Assembly: GCA_020746105.1 (NCBI GenBank)
Contig: CM036658.1
Coordinates: 17,902,689-17,966,688, forward strand
Length of the DNA stretch: 64,000 nt
DNA from: Trogon surrucura
Taxonomy: Eukaryota; Chordata; Aves; Trogoniformes; Trogonidae
Reading direction: 5' to 3'
The notes under the pieces were generated by a model, which saw nothing but the letters and a program-made list of their open reading frames with translations, searched no databases and was not told the DNA's origin. The position numbers and the translations under genes were made by a program. Shown in pieces: positions 10,869-23,718 of this stretch (position 1 is its first letter; each line of letters opens with the position of its first letter).

Positions 10869-13800
10869 TCTTCACTTTTAGTTATACCTTGCAGACTGTT
10901 AGTCTTCGGTATAGATGTCAGGTATAGAAAACAAGAGAAAATTCTCATGGTATATGGGCACTTATCACACTTATCCATATCTCTGTTAAAATAGTAATGG
11001 CTTCAGATTGTATTTAGAAAATGTATTACAAAGGGACCATCCTTCATTTCTCTAAAAGGGGTAGGAGAACAATTTTGCAGTAAAGGAAAAGAGTGACTAC
11101 GGTGTTTTGTGCACAAAATTAATTACACATCATGAAAAGAGGGGTGGACGTCACCCTAAGACAGTGGAGAGAAAGTGGCTTGTCTGTGGTCTGAGTTATT
11201 TAAGAGTCAAATAAGTACTAAAGACATCGAGGTCCTCTTTCATCTGTTGATGCCTTTGTACATTCAGTATCTATAAATTCTGGTCTCCCTTGTCAAAATC
11301 TTAGTATCACCTAGCCTCTAGATTTGTGCTGGCAAAGGACCCTATTTGGTACACTGGGAAAAGTGTGTATGAGGAGTCATTTGCAGAACTGGGGCCTGAG
11401 ACTATTAGATGCTTACGAAGAGGATCTGTCTCTCTCTTTGTTTAAAAAATGCCTAACAAACTAACTCCATGACTCTGTAAATGCAACTAAAATTCAAACA
11501 TTAAATTATAATAATGCTATGGCAATTTCTGTGATCCAGTCTGTCTGTGTTTCTTTTGGTTTTTTTACATGCTGCAGTCTTGATAGTTCTTAGCTTAATA
11601 TTTTTACACTTTTTAAAATGTAAAGCTTGTGACATTAATTTTTTTAAGCTTATGCAATATTTTTATCTTTGTAAAAGCACCATTTATCAGCAAAATACCT
11701 CCACAAATAAGTAAATAAGTAAATAAATAAATAACATGTTCCTTTCATAATGCAGTATCAAATAAAATGACAAAAAAAAAGAAGATAGGTCAAGTCTTAT
11801 ATCACTCTTAAGATAATTGATTTTAAATGCTAGCCAGGACACTGTGAACATGAAACATGAGAATCAAGGGAATATGCAGAGGTTTCAATTTAAACCAATA
11901 TTTACTGATGTAACTCCATTTTTTGATATGGCTTTAAGTAGCACTTAACATTTTAAAATGCACGCATTAAGTACAAGCTGTCACGTTGAACTGATGTCAT
12001 TGTCTGTAGAAGTGTTATCTCTGACTATCTGAAGAAAAACAACCTCTGTAAGAGCAACATACATTTTACATAAAAAAAAAGTTCATTATTTAATAGTTAA
12101 ATAAGATGAGACCTTGCTAACATCCGCACTTGCAGGAGCCCAGAAATAGCATGGCAATGTCTGCTGTTGCATAAGGTTTACTTATTCTGACCACCTGCTT
12201 TCAAGATCTTTTGCCAAATCTTTTTATGGTCAGTTTTCATCCCCGAAATGAGCTAGAGTTAGGAAGTGTCACTTCTTCAAAGGCCTTTTCACTACACAAG
12301 TTGGGAAAAGAATGTTCACTGCCTCATGTCTTGATTTTCTCTGTCTGATAATGCTTAGTAATTGCAGCTCCCTTTCAGGTCACTGATCTAATACCTGCAC
12401 GTACTTGGGACTTCTTAAACTCAGGGCATCTGTGCTTAGTTTCTTTTTGTTTGTTTGTTTGTTTTTTAGTTGGTTCATATTTTTTTTTTTAAAAAAAAGA
12501 TTTATGCACTGTCTAGACACCCAGGTTTGAAGTCATTGACCACACTATGTAGGTAATTTTGATAGCAGGATTGAAAACCCACCAGTTTAGAAACTTGCAG
12601 CACTTACTGTTAAAATGATCTAAAACTGTTTCATGTCATAATGGCAATACCTAGCTCAAATATTTTATTTGCAGTATTTCATCTTATTGCCAGCCAAGAA
12701 TACTTCTGTGCCTCCTTACACAGGTAGTTACAGTTCTAAAAATATTTTGGAGGAGAAAAATATATCTCTTCACTTATTTGTGCCTAACCCATGTGTATAT
12801 GACCGCAAGACAGATTGATTTGCAGGGCTTGCATATCGCCTTTGATAAACAGCTATCTACAGACTTCCTGCTCCTACAATAAGGACAGAAAGATGATGAC
12901 AGCTACAATCTGGTAATCTGCTCAGCAAAAGAAACTTCAGTGCTACAAGTTCCTCTTCTCACCGGAGTCAGTGTTACTTTGTCATGAAATGCAGTGAGAG
13001 CAGTATTTTACACGTGGCAAATAAAAATTATGGAAGAGGCAATTCATAATGATAAAATCTTCAATTACTTAATCAGCCATAGAATATAATCATATAGGGC
13101 TTTCCTTATCCTTTCCAGTAAGGTGTATTAATAAATAGCCTCCCTTAAACAAACACAGCTAAGATATACTCCGAGACTAACTGGATCTAGTTAATAAAAG
13201 AGAATGTAGTACAACATATGCATGAGGAGGTGCTCTTTGCATCTTAACAGTGATTGAAAATTGTCTGGTTCACCTGGACGTGTATTTTTTAAATGTCATT
13301 GGCAAAAGAAAATTGATTAAATGTAATGCTATAGTAAACAGGAGGCCGCTGTGGATGAGCCTATGGTATAACAACAGATGGCACAGGTAAAATCTATTTA
13401 TTAGCAGTCACTTGGCAGGAAGACTGAAAAAGAGAAAGGAGACAAACAGATGCCAGGTGTAAGATAACACTTGATACAATAGTTCCACGGCTTATAACTA
13501 CAATACATTTCGTTTTTCCTGCCTCTATCACTCAAATTTCCCTTAGCCTTTCACCAGAAACTTAAAAAATCTACTGCTTCCTATTACAAAAACCAGTAAC
13601 TTTGCTATTAGTCCAGTGGAAAATCAAGGGCCAGAAGAAATGAAAAGTCATCAAACAGTGACGGAGACCTAGCTTGCCATGGCAGGGAAGGGTAGCTTAA
13701 CTGCCTATCAAGCGCTTTCACACTGAAGTCCCTTCCTCTTTTTTTTATTGTGTTGCTGCACTGTAGTTCTTGAAGAATTGTCAGTTTTCACAGACATTAT

Positions 13801-16800
13801 TCTTGTCTCCTCTATGAAGTTTCTGAAAGAGTTAAAAAACACTGCTAGTACTTTAACTTTGTTTTTAGCCTCAAAAACCTAGTGGGCAATACAGTGGTCT
13901 GTGTGTTCAGAGGACAATTATCCTATTATTGTTCCTTCAGAGCTCAGGAAACTGTCAATGTGCCTTTTTTTTTTTTTTTTTTTTGAAGGGGGACAAGGCT
14001 GCTAACTCTGGTGCTAATAATGAGGTGATCATCTCTCTGTTTTCTTCCCTCTCTTCTTTCAAAGGTTTGGAGTTCATGGGAAAAGGCGTAGCTTGGTCAC
14101 CATTAAATCAATCTCACCTCATATCCTTTCGTAAGTGTGAAATTAATTCTGAGTGATACTGATTATAGTAACTGTATCCTGGCCTTGGTCAAACCTAATT
14201 ACTATTTCATGTGGTGTTGCACTCCATTATTGTTTCCAGGTAATGCGGCCTCCTTTTGCTCAGCAGCCTTTACAGGCAGCTCCTTGTTAATGAATAGTAA
14301 GAGCTGGAAAAACCTCCGAGTCTCAAATGACCCCTTCTGCATTGTAAAAAGATACGTGGATTGATAAATACACTAGGATGTGTTATTATCCATTATTCAG
14401 TTTTACAATTAGTGAACACCTGGCATGGGGAAGGTGAGATGGCTGTTTACTTCCCATCAGCATTAATGTTGATTTCCAACAAGCAGCAGAAAGCACACCA
14501 ATTTCACTGCTTTAGAGGAGACAAAAATGTGAAACAAAAAAAATTTAGGTAATATTAAGAGATATAGATTTAAATGTTAACTTTAAAGGTTAAGGATTAT
14601 ATGTCTTTTCTTAAAGTGTCATTTATATGAGGCTTCTTTATGGAGTTGAAATAAGACTAACAAGAATTTTGAAAGGTCATTCTATTTCAAGTCGACAAAA
14701 TAACAAGGAGATAGGTCAAGGAGGTGTAACACTGCAGTTGAATATAGTCAGACAAAGAACATTTTGTTTTGTCTAGCTTATATTATCCAGTAGACCTGAG
14801 TCAAGCTGATTTTCGAATATAATTTTAAAAAAAATTCTTCTGTAAATCATAGATAAGAAGGCTTGATATTGTTTGTTTGACCTCTGTTGGCTGTTGATCG
14901 GTTGTGTGTCTTTGGTCTCCAGATTTAACATTTTTCATTTCAATGTGTAAGCTACAAACTTCAGGGAAACATATGGGTACATCAGGTTTGCCAATCAATG
15001 GTGTCTTACAGAAAAAAAAAAAAGTTGAATAAAAATAAGGGAAATAGAACGTTTCTTTAAATCAGCCTTTTGGACCTCCAGAAATCCACAGCTAAGTACA
15101 GCGAATGGCATGGGTGAAAATATTGACTAGTCTTCATGGAATAAAAGAAGATTTATGCACAAAGGTGTGAATTATTTTTCTTTAATATGTGCAAGGGTGT
15201 GTTTTTCTCAGCACTGAATGAATTTCTTGACGGTTTATACTAAAAGGAACATGACCCTCAGAGATCATGTAGTATATCTGTCAAGAGCATTGAACTTTTG
15301 ATCAACATAGTAACTCAGGATGCTTTTCCAGAGGAAATCAGCAGAGAAGGAAGAAAAAAAGAAAGACTTATTAAAGATGTATGAGGAAGAAAAAATAAAG
15401 ATATGTTAATGAGTATGTTACAAATACTGAAGAAGACTCAGTCATTTATAGTGCCACTCCACATAAAGCTCAAACTGTCCAATGCTCTAGTAAACAAGGA
15501 ATAGCCAACCACAAGACATTAAGGCACAAAATAATAAGCATCTCTTAAAATGACAGTGTGAGAAGATAGGTTGCAGTCTTTCTGTGAAACTCGCAGACTT
15601 TTTCACCCCTGAGGATATTTCCACTGAGTTCAGTGGGCTGCTGAGATTTGTTGTTCTGAGTTTGTGGTTAAAGGTCATTGGAAGTGGGACATTGCAACAG
15701 AGACATTGATATTATACTAGCTCATAAAAGGTACTGACTAAAGCCCAAGAGCACGGCACTGCGTTTACACCACCATCTCATGGGAGATACCACTTTTTTG
15801 TTTCCCTTTCCTGCTCTTGCCTCCCATTCTACTCTGTCTATAGGACTCACAGAGCCTGGCAGCCACAAAAAACAATGCCATAAGGAAGGGCAGGAGTCAA
15901 TGTCCGTGCCTCTGGCTGGCCAGATTGCAAGAGCCCACAACTTAACATAAGCAGGTGTTCCTTTTCTCACCAGATAAAATGTTTCTTTTGGAACAGGCTT
16001 TGAAAAACTCAATGCTGTCTTTTAAAGAACAAGTAGCAATAGCTGCTGTCTTCAGGCATACATACATTTGATGTGTAGAGATTGTCTGCTGTTTTAATGC
16101 TAGGATAAAATAACTTATACAAATATGTGAAGTTTTATTAGCCATGAAAGTCATGTCTCCCAGTCACACCTCGAAAGTGTATGCACTCTCCTTATGGCTT
16201 CAGCATCAATACAAGTTCATGAGACAATACATTTTTAATGAACCTTTTATTAACATCTGTTCTACAGATCAGCTGGAGCTAATGTATGTTTATCAGTGTT
16301 TCAATATTTAAATGAAAGTCTTACAGACTAATATTCCCTGACTGAAATTAATTCTTTGGCAAGTACTGTCCCAACAACTCTTTGGAAATACTTGTGGCAA
16401 AAGAAGAAGTGTGTTGCTCCATCTCAGAGAAGCAATAGAATTGGGGAAAATTCTGCCACTTTTACAGTGACGGCATATCTCTGGAAGTGAAAAAAATTAC
16501 GAGACACATAGATTAACAGAGTGAGAGGCTGTTTCTGTGGCCCAAGCATACATAACAAGACTAGTGAAGATTAGTTCTGCGAGATACCTCTTCGGGATTC
16601 AGACAATGAAAATAAATGCTGTCTCCAGACACTTGCAAACTTAATGTATTAACAAATTTGCTACAGACTGAGAGGCAAAGTTGCAAATCCTGTTTTCTTA
16701 ACCCTGAACATGCTTGCTGGATGATCAGTCTCAAATTCATCTGAGGAAAGGCACATGAAGATGTTTGGTTTGCATTGGTCAATTAGTAAGCATAATGCTG

Positions 16801-16965
16801 TACATATAGGTAAGAGTAGAAAAGTCTGTCCTTGGATAAATGGGTGTGATTGTCCTGAAAGTCTGTGCCTTTTCATCATTGACTTAAAATAACAACAAAA
16901 AAACCCATACCATAACACTGAAAATTTCCTAAACATGGATGCAGGGCTTTCCAGTGTCCTTGAAA
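10869..16965. other. Six kilobases of non-coding DNA
   Basis: No supported gene or large repeat. Simple sequence includes a TAAA/GTAAA microsatellite (about 11706-11735), a GTTT run with an adjoining T/A tract (12443-12498), a 20-base T run (13965-13984) and an A run near 15011. Reading frames are short, AT-driven and lack splice-site support. Confidence 0.6.
13965..13984. repeat. T20 homopolymer
   Basis: A run of 20 thymines. It could be the tail of a minus-strand retrocopy, but the adjoining sequence on its right is not recognisable as one. Confidence 0.9.
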
Positions 16966-17022
16966 ATCACAGAACCACAGAATCTAGTTGAGAGGCGTCC
17001 CTCTAGTAGAGAGGCGTCCTTG

Positions 17023-17097
17023 CCCATGACAGGGAGGTTGGATTAAATGATCGCTAAGGTCCCTTCCAGCCTAGGCCATTCTAGGATTCTATGATCA
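17023..17097 (+). mobile_element. CR1 3' end fragment (plus)
   Basis: CTTGCCCATGACAGGGAGG followed by a degenerate GTTGGA..GATCGCTAAGGTCCC block and an ATTCTAGGATTCTATGATC tail is the terminal part of a plus-strand CR1. A few dozen bases to its left (16966-16992, CACAGAACCACAGAATC) look like the tail of another, minus-strand copy. Confidence 0.8.
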
Positions 17098-17505
17098 TTT
17101 GAGTTGGAAGGGACCTTAAAGATCATCTAGTTCCAACCCCCACTAGACTAGGTTGCTCCCAGCCCCATCCAACCTGGCCTTGAATACTTCCAGGGATGAA
17201 GCATCCACAGCTTCTCTGAGCAGCCTCTTCCAATGTTGCACCACCCTCACAATAAAGAATTTTTTCCTAATAACTAGTCTAAATCTACTTTCAGTTTAAA
17301 GCCGTTACCTCTTGTCCTATCAGTACATGCATTTGTAATAAGATCCTCTCCAGCTTTCCTACTGGTCATATTGAGCTTCTCATCAACCAACACCCCCAAG
17401 ACATTATCTTCAAGGCTATTCTCAATCCATTCTCCATCTAGCCTGTATTTGTGCTTGGGACTGCCTCAGCCTAGCTGCAGGACCTTGTACTTAGCCTCTT
17501 ATGTA
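17098..17505 (-). mobile_element. CR1 3' end fragment (minus)
   Basis: GAGTTGGAAGGGACCTTAAAG at 17101 opens an antisense CR1 3' region, continuing through the CACAATAAAGAATTTTTTCC block and ending near 17505. It meets the plus-strand copy tail to tail at 17097/17098. Confidence 0.85.
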
Positions 17506-19163
17506 GCAAGCATTGCTTACGTGGGTTGAAGCAAGTTAAGGAGGCTCCACTGCTTTAAGAATTATATGTGAAATCATAAGACTATTAATCTGTACTCTAG
17601 CAAACAGACTAGATTAATAAAACTGGTATAGCTACGTGGTAGTATGTCTGTCTGTCAGAGTCCAGGGCTCTGGAGTGAAGAGTTTAGTTGTTATTTAGAG
17701 TGAGTTTAGTTGTTATTTAGTTCCTATACTGCCACAGATAGTCATGTCTGAATTTCAGTGATTGATTTTTAATCTGATTTTAACATACTTAGAAGAATAA
17801 AATATTATAACTATATTAGAGACGAAGCTCAAAGCTTAGAGAAGGAAACAGAAAAGCAGAGCAACTTCAAATTAGTGACCAAACTGGGAACAGAATAGGA
17901 GTCATTCTATTCCCAGTCTCAACCCTTATACACTTACGCAGATTGTAATACTGTGAAGTAGAAAGTGTTTATTGTCTATAACAACATTCCTAGCTTACCT
18001 ACCTTAGCTGCAAAAAAAAACAGAAATAAATGGAGCTTACTCACCTCTACTTTGTGCAACAAAAGTTGTCAAATGTAGTGACTTGGCATGTTTTAATATA
18101 TGACACCTTTAGCAGTGGAAAATCCATTTATACAGTTTGGAAAGGTCATAAGATTTGCAAACCATTGTCATGAGTCCCCCTGGTACCTCTTTGTACCTAA
18201 ATATTTTATTCATGGTAAGAAATTGTAGCCACTGATATAGGAAGAGTTTAGACTACATAGACTGACTGCTCTGGAAGATACCACAGACGTTTCATTCTAG
18301 TAATAGGGGTGGGTGGGTGCAAGTCGGAATGGGGCAGTTTGATGCAATTAACCTGAAAATGAATTTTGCTGAAACGCTATATAGGAAGCATCCTTTCTTC
18401 TACTTACTTCCCTTATGTATCATACAGTATGAAACAACTGAAAAATCTTCACTAAAATGTTGGCAATAATTTAGAAGGTTGGAAAAGATTTGACTCTCTG
18501 TCTTGCATATAATGTGATTCATCTGTTTGCAATTACTTCTGTTTGTTTCAGTGTTGCCATAGCAATTCTTGCCTTTCAAGTGCAAAGTAAATTGTTGAAA
18601 AGTACATCTTTTCCTTATTATGTAAACAGAATGCTCCTATAGAAGGAAATACTTTACTATTACGTGCACTAACATTTCATCTATTGTGGCTACAGTCCCT
18701 CTTTTCAACAGAAGTATATCCATTAAGGTCTTATTTTTAAATTCTTTTTTTTTATAGTGACTGACTCCTCACAATGACAATCAAAAGATTTGCTCCTCAA
18801 AAAGTGAATGGTAATCAAATTATAAATGTTAATATGTTTGCTTTCTCATATAGTGTTTTGTAGTATCCTTGTGCAAGGCAAGCACTTAACAACAAACATC
18901 CACGAGACATATGCCACAATTCCAGCCTAATCTCTCTCTGTAAATGGAATTACTTTCAGGCATCCAAGCAACCCCCTAAACAAAAAGAAATGCATTAGAA
19001 GATACAAAGCTCACAAATGGTTTGGCATTTTCCTGCATATAAAAGCAATGCCTCATAAGAACTGCAAATAAATGTAAAGGGAAAAGGAGAATGGATATTG
19101 CACAAAGTGATGTTATTGGTTCTTTGGGTATATGAGAGTTAGCAAGTTTTTGTTTTCTCAAGA
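17506..19163. other. Non-coding DNA, no gene seen
   Basis: AT-rich sequence with no supported exon. A small tandem duplication, GAGTTTAGTTGTTATTTAG twice, lies at about 17681-17721. Confidence 0.6.
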
Positions 19164-20765
19164 TCATAAAACAATCAAGGTTGGAAACGACCAAGGTCCC
19201 TAGTCCAACCTCCTGCCCAAAGTGGAGTTGGCTTTAATATCATACAAAACTGCTCAGGACTTTATCAAGGAAAAATCTTCAGGGCTAGAGATAGCACGGT
19301 TTCTTCAGGCCCCTGCTCCACTGCTTGGCTGTCCTCACATGGGAAATATTTCTCCTGACATCCAGTACAAGCCTCTCCTGTTTGAATTCATGTTTGTTGA
19401 CCTTGTCCCTCAACTTCCTGCCATGGATTTCTGTGAAGAACCTGGCCCCATTTTCTCAGCGACCTCTCTATAGCTACCTGAGAGCTGCTGTTAGCAGCAG
19501 TCCTGCAGCCTTTCATCACAGACTCTGTATTCCAGCCTCCAATTGTCTTGGTGGCCCTCTGCTGAACTCCCTCCAGTTTATCGACATCTTTTCTGTACAA
19601 GTGGCTTTAAACTCACTGCAGCATCTAGATATGGCCAAACAAATGCTGAACAGTAAGGGGTAATCCCTCCCTCAATCTCCGAGCTGTACCCCTCTTCACG
19701 CAGCCCAGAAGGCTGCTGGCCCTTGCTGCTGTCCAGGCACATGTCTGGCACCTGTCCAACTCACTGCCCATGACATGCCCATGAGAGGCTCCCTAGGCCT
19801 CCTACATGGTGCTTCTTCCTGCAGCAGTTGGTCCATTCCCAGCCTGTGTCATGGCCAGGGTCTCGGCCTTCTCAGGACTCAGCACTTGTCCCTGCTGAAT
19901 GTCTCCAAGTTCCTGCCAATGGATTTCTGGAGCCTATCTACATCCTTCTGTGTGGCAGCTCTTTCATCTAGTTCCCCCCAGTTTAGTGTCATACACCAAG
20001 CTGAAAAAAGTGATGATGGACAGAAACATCCACTTCCCCATGTCACTGATAAAGATATTAAACAGGATAGGTCGCAGCACAGACCTTTACTGTATCCCAC
20101 TTGCTACCAGTGTCTGGGTAGAGTAATATTTGCTAAATACTAGCAATCATTCAACCATTGTTTATCCATCTGATTGTCTACCATAATGTTCTAACTTGTG
20201 GGAGACAGTGATGAGAGCCTTGTTAGAGATAAGTGACATCCACCCTGTGCACAAATCCAATTGTTCAATATCAAAGGCAGTCAGGTTGATCAGGCATGAT
20301 ATATCCTTGGAAAATCCATGCTGACTGTATTCTCCTTCCCCTTCATCTACGGAAATGCACTGTAAGAAGAATCTGTGACTCTTCCAGGGACCAAACTGAA
20401 GGTAGTCACCTTGTAGTTCCCTGGATTGACCTTTGGGCTTTTTTTGAGCATGGGCACATATTTTGCAGCTTTTGTTTCTTTGTCAGAAACCTTTCCCAGT
20501 CTCTGTGATCTTCCAGAAGTGACAGAGGGCAGCCTTTCAAGGAATGTGGATGTCTCTCTCAAGACCTTTGAGTGGAGTCCACCGAGTCCCAGGGTCTTGC
20601 GTGTGTTCATGTCTCAGAAGCAATTCCTGACTTAACTCTCATTTCCAGCTGGTAGCCCCAAACTCCTTGGGTCCTGTCATAAGCATGGATTACTGGCAAA
20701 CCTTGCTGGTGAGGCAAAGGCCACAAGTACTTCAGCCTTACCTGTGTTGTCACTGAATCACTCCT
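19164..20765 (-). mobile_element. CR1 LINE, 3' half, split by a provirus
   Basis: Minus-strand CR1 with its 3' end near 19164 (CAAGGTTGGAAACGACCAAGG). Coding remnants include KLEGVQQRATKTIGG (19388-19600) from the C-terminus and NPGNYKV..SLVPGRVT (20347-20610) from the RT start. It ends near 20765 in the stretch between endonuclease and RT. The matching upstream half of a CR1 resumes at 23719 on the other side of a decayed provirus. Confidence 0.85.
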
Positions 20766-20789
20766 ACTCATCTGTCAGCAGAAGCTGCA

Positions 20790-23715
20790 TGCTGTCAAAA
20801 GTAAGGTGGCTGCATTTGTCAGCAAAAGCTGCATCCTCAAAATAAGGAAAGGAACAACCAGCCTGGAGACAGAGAAAGGATCCAGTGAGAAATAAGAAGA
20901 CTCCAGACCCAAATATTACTACTGGACCAAACTATCGTGTGAGGGAAGGGTAATTATAAGCATATAATTGCAGAGATATTTCCTTTTTCAGGGTCCCTCT
21001 CTGGAGGCACTCAACTTGAGCAGGACCTGCTGCTATACCATTCTATCAAATTATTTATTTTTATGAGATTCAATGCCTGAGATTCTGCTTCAGGAATGCT
21101 AAAATTTGGACAGCACTTCTGTGGTAGTCTGGCAAAGAAGAGAGAACCCTAGGCCACCACCTTCGGATCCTTTTTTCTCCAAACATCCAACTGCTAGCAT
21201 CGGGTGAGGTCATCTAGGATCTTTGGAATGAAAGGCAACAAAGGGTGAATATTAAAATCTGCTGAGCAAATTTGATAGTAGTGGGTTTCAGCATGAGAAG
21301 AGATTCAAGTCCCTCTCAATATCAGGGTTGGTTCTAGTCCCTCCTCTGCTGCAGCTTGCTTATGGGAGCATAGCCTGATCAGAGTAAGGTGCATGTAGAA
21401 GTAGGTTCGAGTCCCTCTCAGTAAGTAAAAACGAGGAGAAACACAGCACATAGAGGCTGATGCCTTTGACCGAGGTACTGCAGAACTGGAAAAGAATTCA
21501 TGGTACAGCAAACTTATCCAAAAACCATGCAATTACTTTATGCTGAGAAGATTGGCCATATATAACTGGAGATGGAGACCTGCCAAAATGGCAGCCACCA
21601 CAAGGAACCTTTGACCAGCACAAACTTACTTTTCTGCAATATCCCTTAGCAGTTAGACTCCCAGGACAAATGGATTGATATATTTGTAATGATTGGGCAT
21701 GGGGGGGAAAAAAAAACACATCAGTGACAGGATATGAAAGGCACAACCAAAGGTAATGCTTGCAGTAGAGTAAGCCACTGCCTCAAACGAAGACTCAGAT
21801 AATCCCACCCTACATGTCTAATGCTCTTCCTTTGCCTTCTGACTCTACTCTGCTGGCTGCCAGATTCTATCATATGATTTCTAATGTCTTGCCTGATCCT
21901 GCTGCTATGAGATCGGGGGTCATGGAGGAGTCAAGCCTCCTAACCCATATTGCATGTTTGTATTAACCAAGATTGGAATCCTAGTGATTTGGCTCTATGG
22001 GAAAGTAAGATGAGGGAAGATGCTGAGAAACGTGCTCAATTATTTTCTAACATATGCACTGGGTATAGACCAAATTGGGGACACACTGGTATGCTGTTGA
22101 ATGAATTATTCTGAGCTGATGAGAGAGATAAAATAATTACTAAGGATGCTTAATTAGCTTGGCAGGTGGAAGGGGATAGAAAGCCCTTGCCAGTCAATGA
22201 TCCAAACTCAGACTCTGATAGTGTAGAGGACTGAGCTGATTTGGAGGCAGAGATCTGAAATTGAGTAGAAGCAATCAGACCACATGGGGAACAATCAATA
22301 AACTGGAGTAAAGTACAAGAAAACAGACAAAAATATGATAAGCATCCTCGTGATGTTTAGGAATGGCTCTGGAAAGCACTGATAAAATACAGAGCAATAA
22401 CACTGGAAAATTTTAATGATGAGACTGCAATTAATGTCAGTGTAGATCAGATGGCCCTCAGTATATGGAAATATTTTTAAAAACATATGCCTGTGTGGCA
22501 GGGGAAAACTTTTCAAAATATTTTGAGTCCTGCTGTGTACGTGTGTGATGGGTTTGAGGAAATGCAGATTTAAAAAAAAGGAAAAAAAAATAACAGAACA
22601 AGAGACAGATTTACTGGCAGCAGCTTTTGAGTGCAATTTACAAGCAGGGGATAGGGGCCAGGGAAGGAGACCAGACACTGAGTCTAGACTAAGACGAGAA
22701 GTAAATATAGTAGATCAGGAAAGAGTACTGAAAGGGAGTATTATCACTGTGGTGATTTAGGACACCTGCAGAGGGAGTGGCCACTCCAGCTGCAGAAAAA
22801 GGCAGGAGAAATATCATGGGAAGAACTGTCCCAGGAAGACTTGCAATCACAATGACTGGAGGAAGAGGACCCTGAGGATCTTGGGGTGAGGTTAGAAGGA
22901 TTGGAGATTTTTAATATGTGGACAACCAAACTAGACCAGGAGGGACATATTATAGATAAAGTTGAAGATCATAAAATTGAATTTTTTGTGGATATGGGAC
23001 CTTTATCCTGAGAGAGTCCAGAACCAAGGACAAAAATTTAATACATGGAGTTACAGGAATGATTTATACTAGTGGAGGACTGCCCAGTGTGGCTGTTAGC
23101 GAGAGAGATCTCCTACAGGCTCTGGATATAGAATTATGCTTGTCACCTGAAGGAATAGACTTGATAATTAGGGAGATTACTGTGATCAGTGAAAGCCCAA
23201 ATAATGAAATAAAATTACGGGAAGAGTTGAAATCCATACTGACAAACCTCTGGAGTAAAACTAGCACAGATGCAGAATTACTGGCTTCAGGGCAGCCTGT
23301 AAGCATAAAAACAAAGGGAGAAAACCCCACTCCAGCTATGAAACAGTATCTAATTCCCTAAGAAACTGAGAATGTTCAAAAGCAGATAGACCTGTATTTA
23401 GCCCAAGGAATTCTGCAAGTGCATGTGTCACCCTAAAATACTCCTAAACAGCCTATTAAAAAAAATATACTAGATGGACAGGGAGACCCAGAGTACGATT
23501 TTGTACTACTGGACCAAAAAAGTTGCACGATTGGAGGAAAACTCAGATTGTAAGGGTACAATTGTCCCGAGAGTTCTTTGTTAGGGGTACATCTCTGCAG
23601 GCAACCAGACTGAGCTGACTCTGCTGCTATTCCATTAAATTATTTTTATGAGATTCAATGCCTGAAACTCTGCTTTAGGAAACTTTAGGTTCAGACTGGA
23701 CTTCTTTAAGTGGTA
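20790..23715 (+). mobile_element. Decayed gamma-like provirus, LTR to LTR
   Basis: Two related blocks bracket this stretch: about 20920-21135 and 23503-23712 share TACTACTGGACCAAA, a CTGCTGCTAT..CCATT box, and TTATGAGATTCAATGCCTGA. I read them as 5' and 3' LTR remnants. Between them lie gag, protease and RT-start remnants in plus orientation. Nearly all of RT, and all RNase H, integrase and env, are missing, since sequence passes from the RT start straight into the 3' LTR block. The element sits inside a CR1 (19164-20765 plus 23719-24995). Exact LTR edges are uncertain. Confidence 0.7.
22560..23500 (+). pseudogene. gag-pro-pol remnant of the provirus
   Basis: Around 22740-22800 one frame reads YYHCGDLGHLQREW: a single CCHC nucleocapsid knuckle, as in gammaretroviruses, with its first and last cysteines replaced by Y and W. 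Near 22978-23005, EFFVDMGPL resembles the protease active-site region with the usual T changed to M. From 23310 to 23440 the start of reverse transcriptase is visible (KQYLIP, a stop, then QIDLYLAQGILQ). Several in-frame stops and a large deletion follow. It cannot encode a working product. Class assignment rests on the single knuckle and the RT start. Confidence 0.7.
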
Positions 23716-23718
23716 GAT

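Noticed and set aside
21400-21425. tRNA gene suggested by GGTTCGAGTCC
   Set aside because: Only a T-arm-like stretch is present; no matching D arm, anticodon arm or acceptor stem is found around it.
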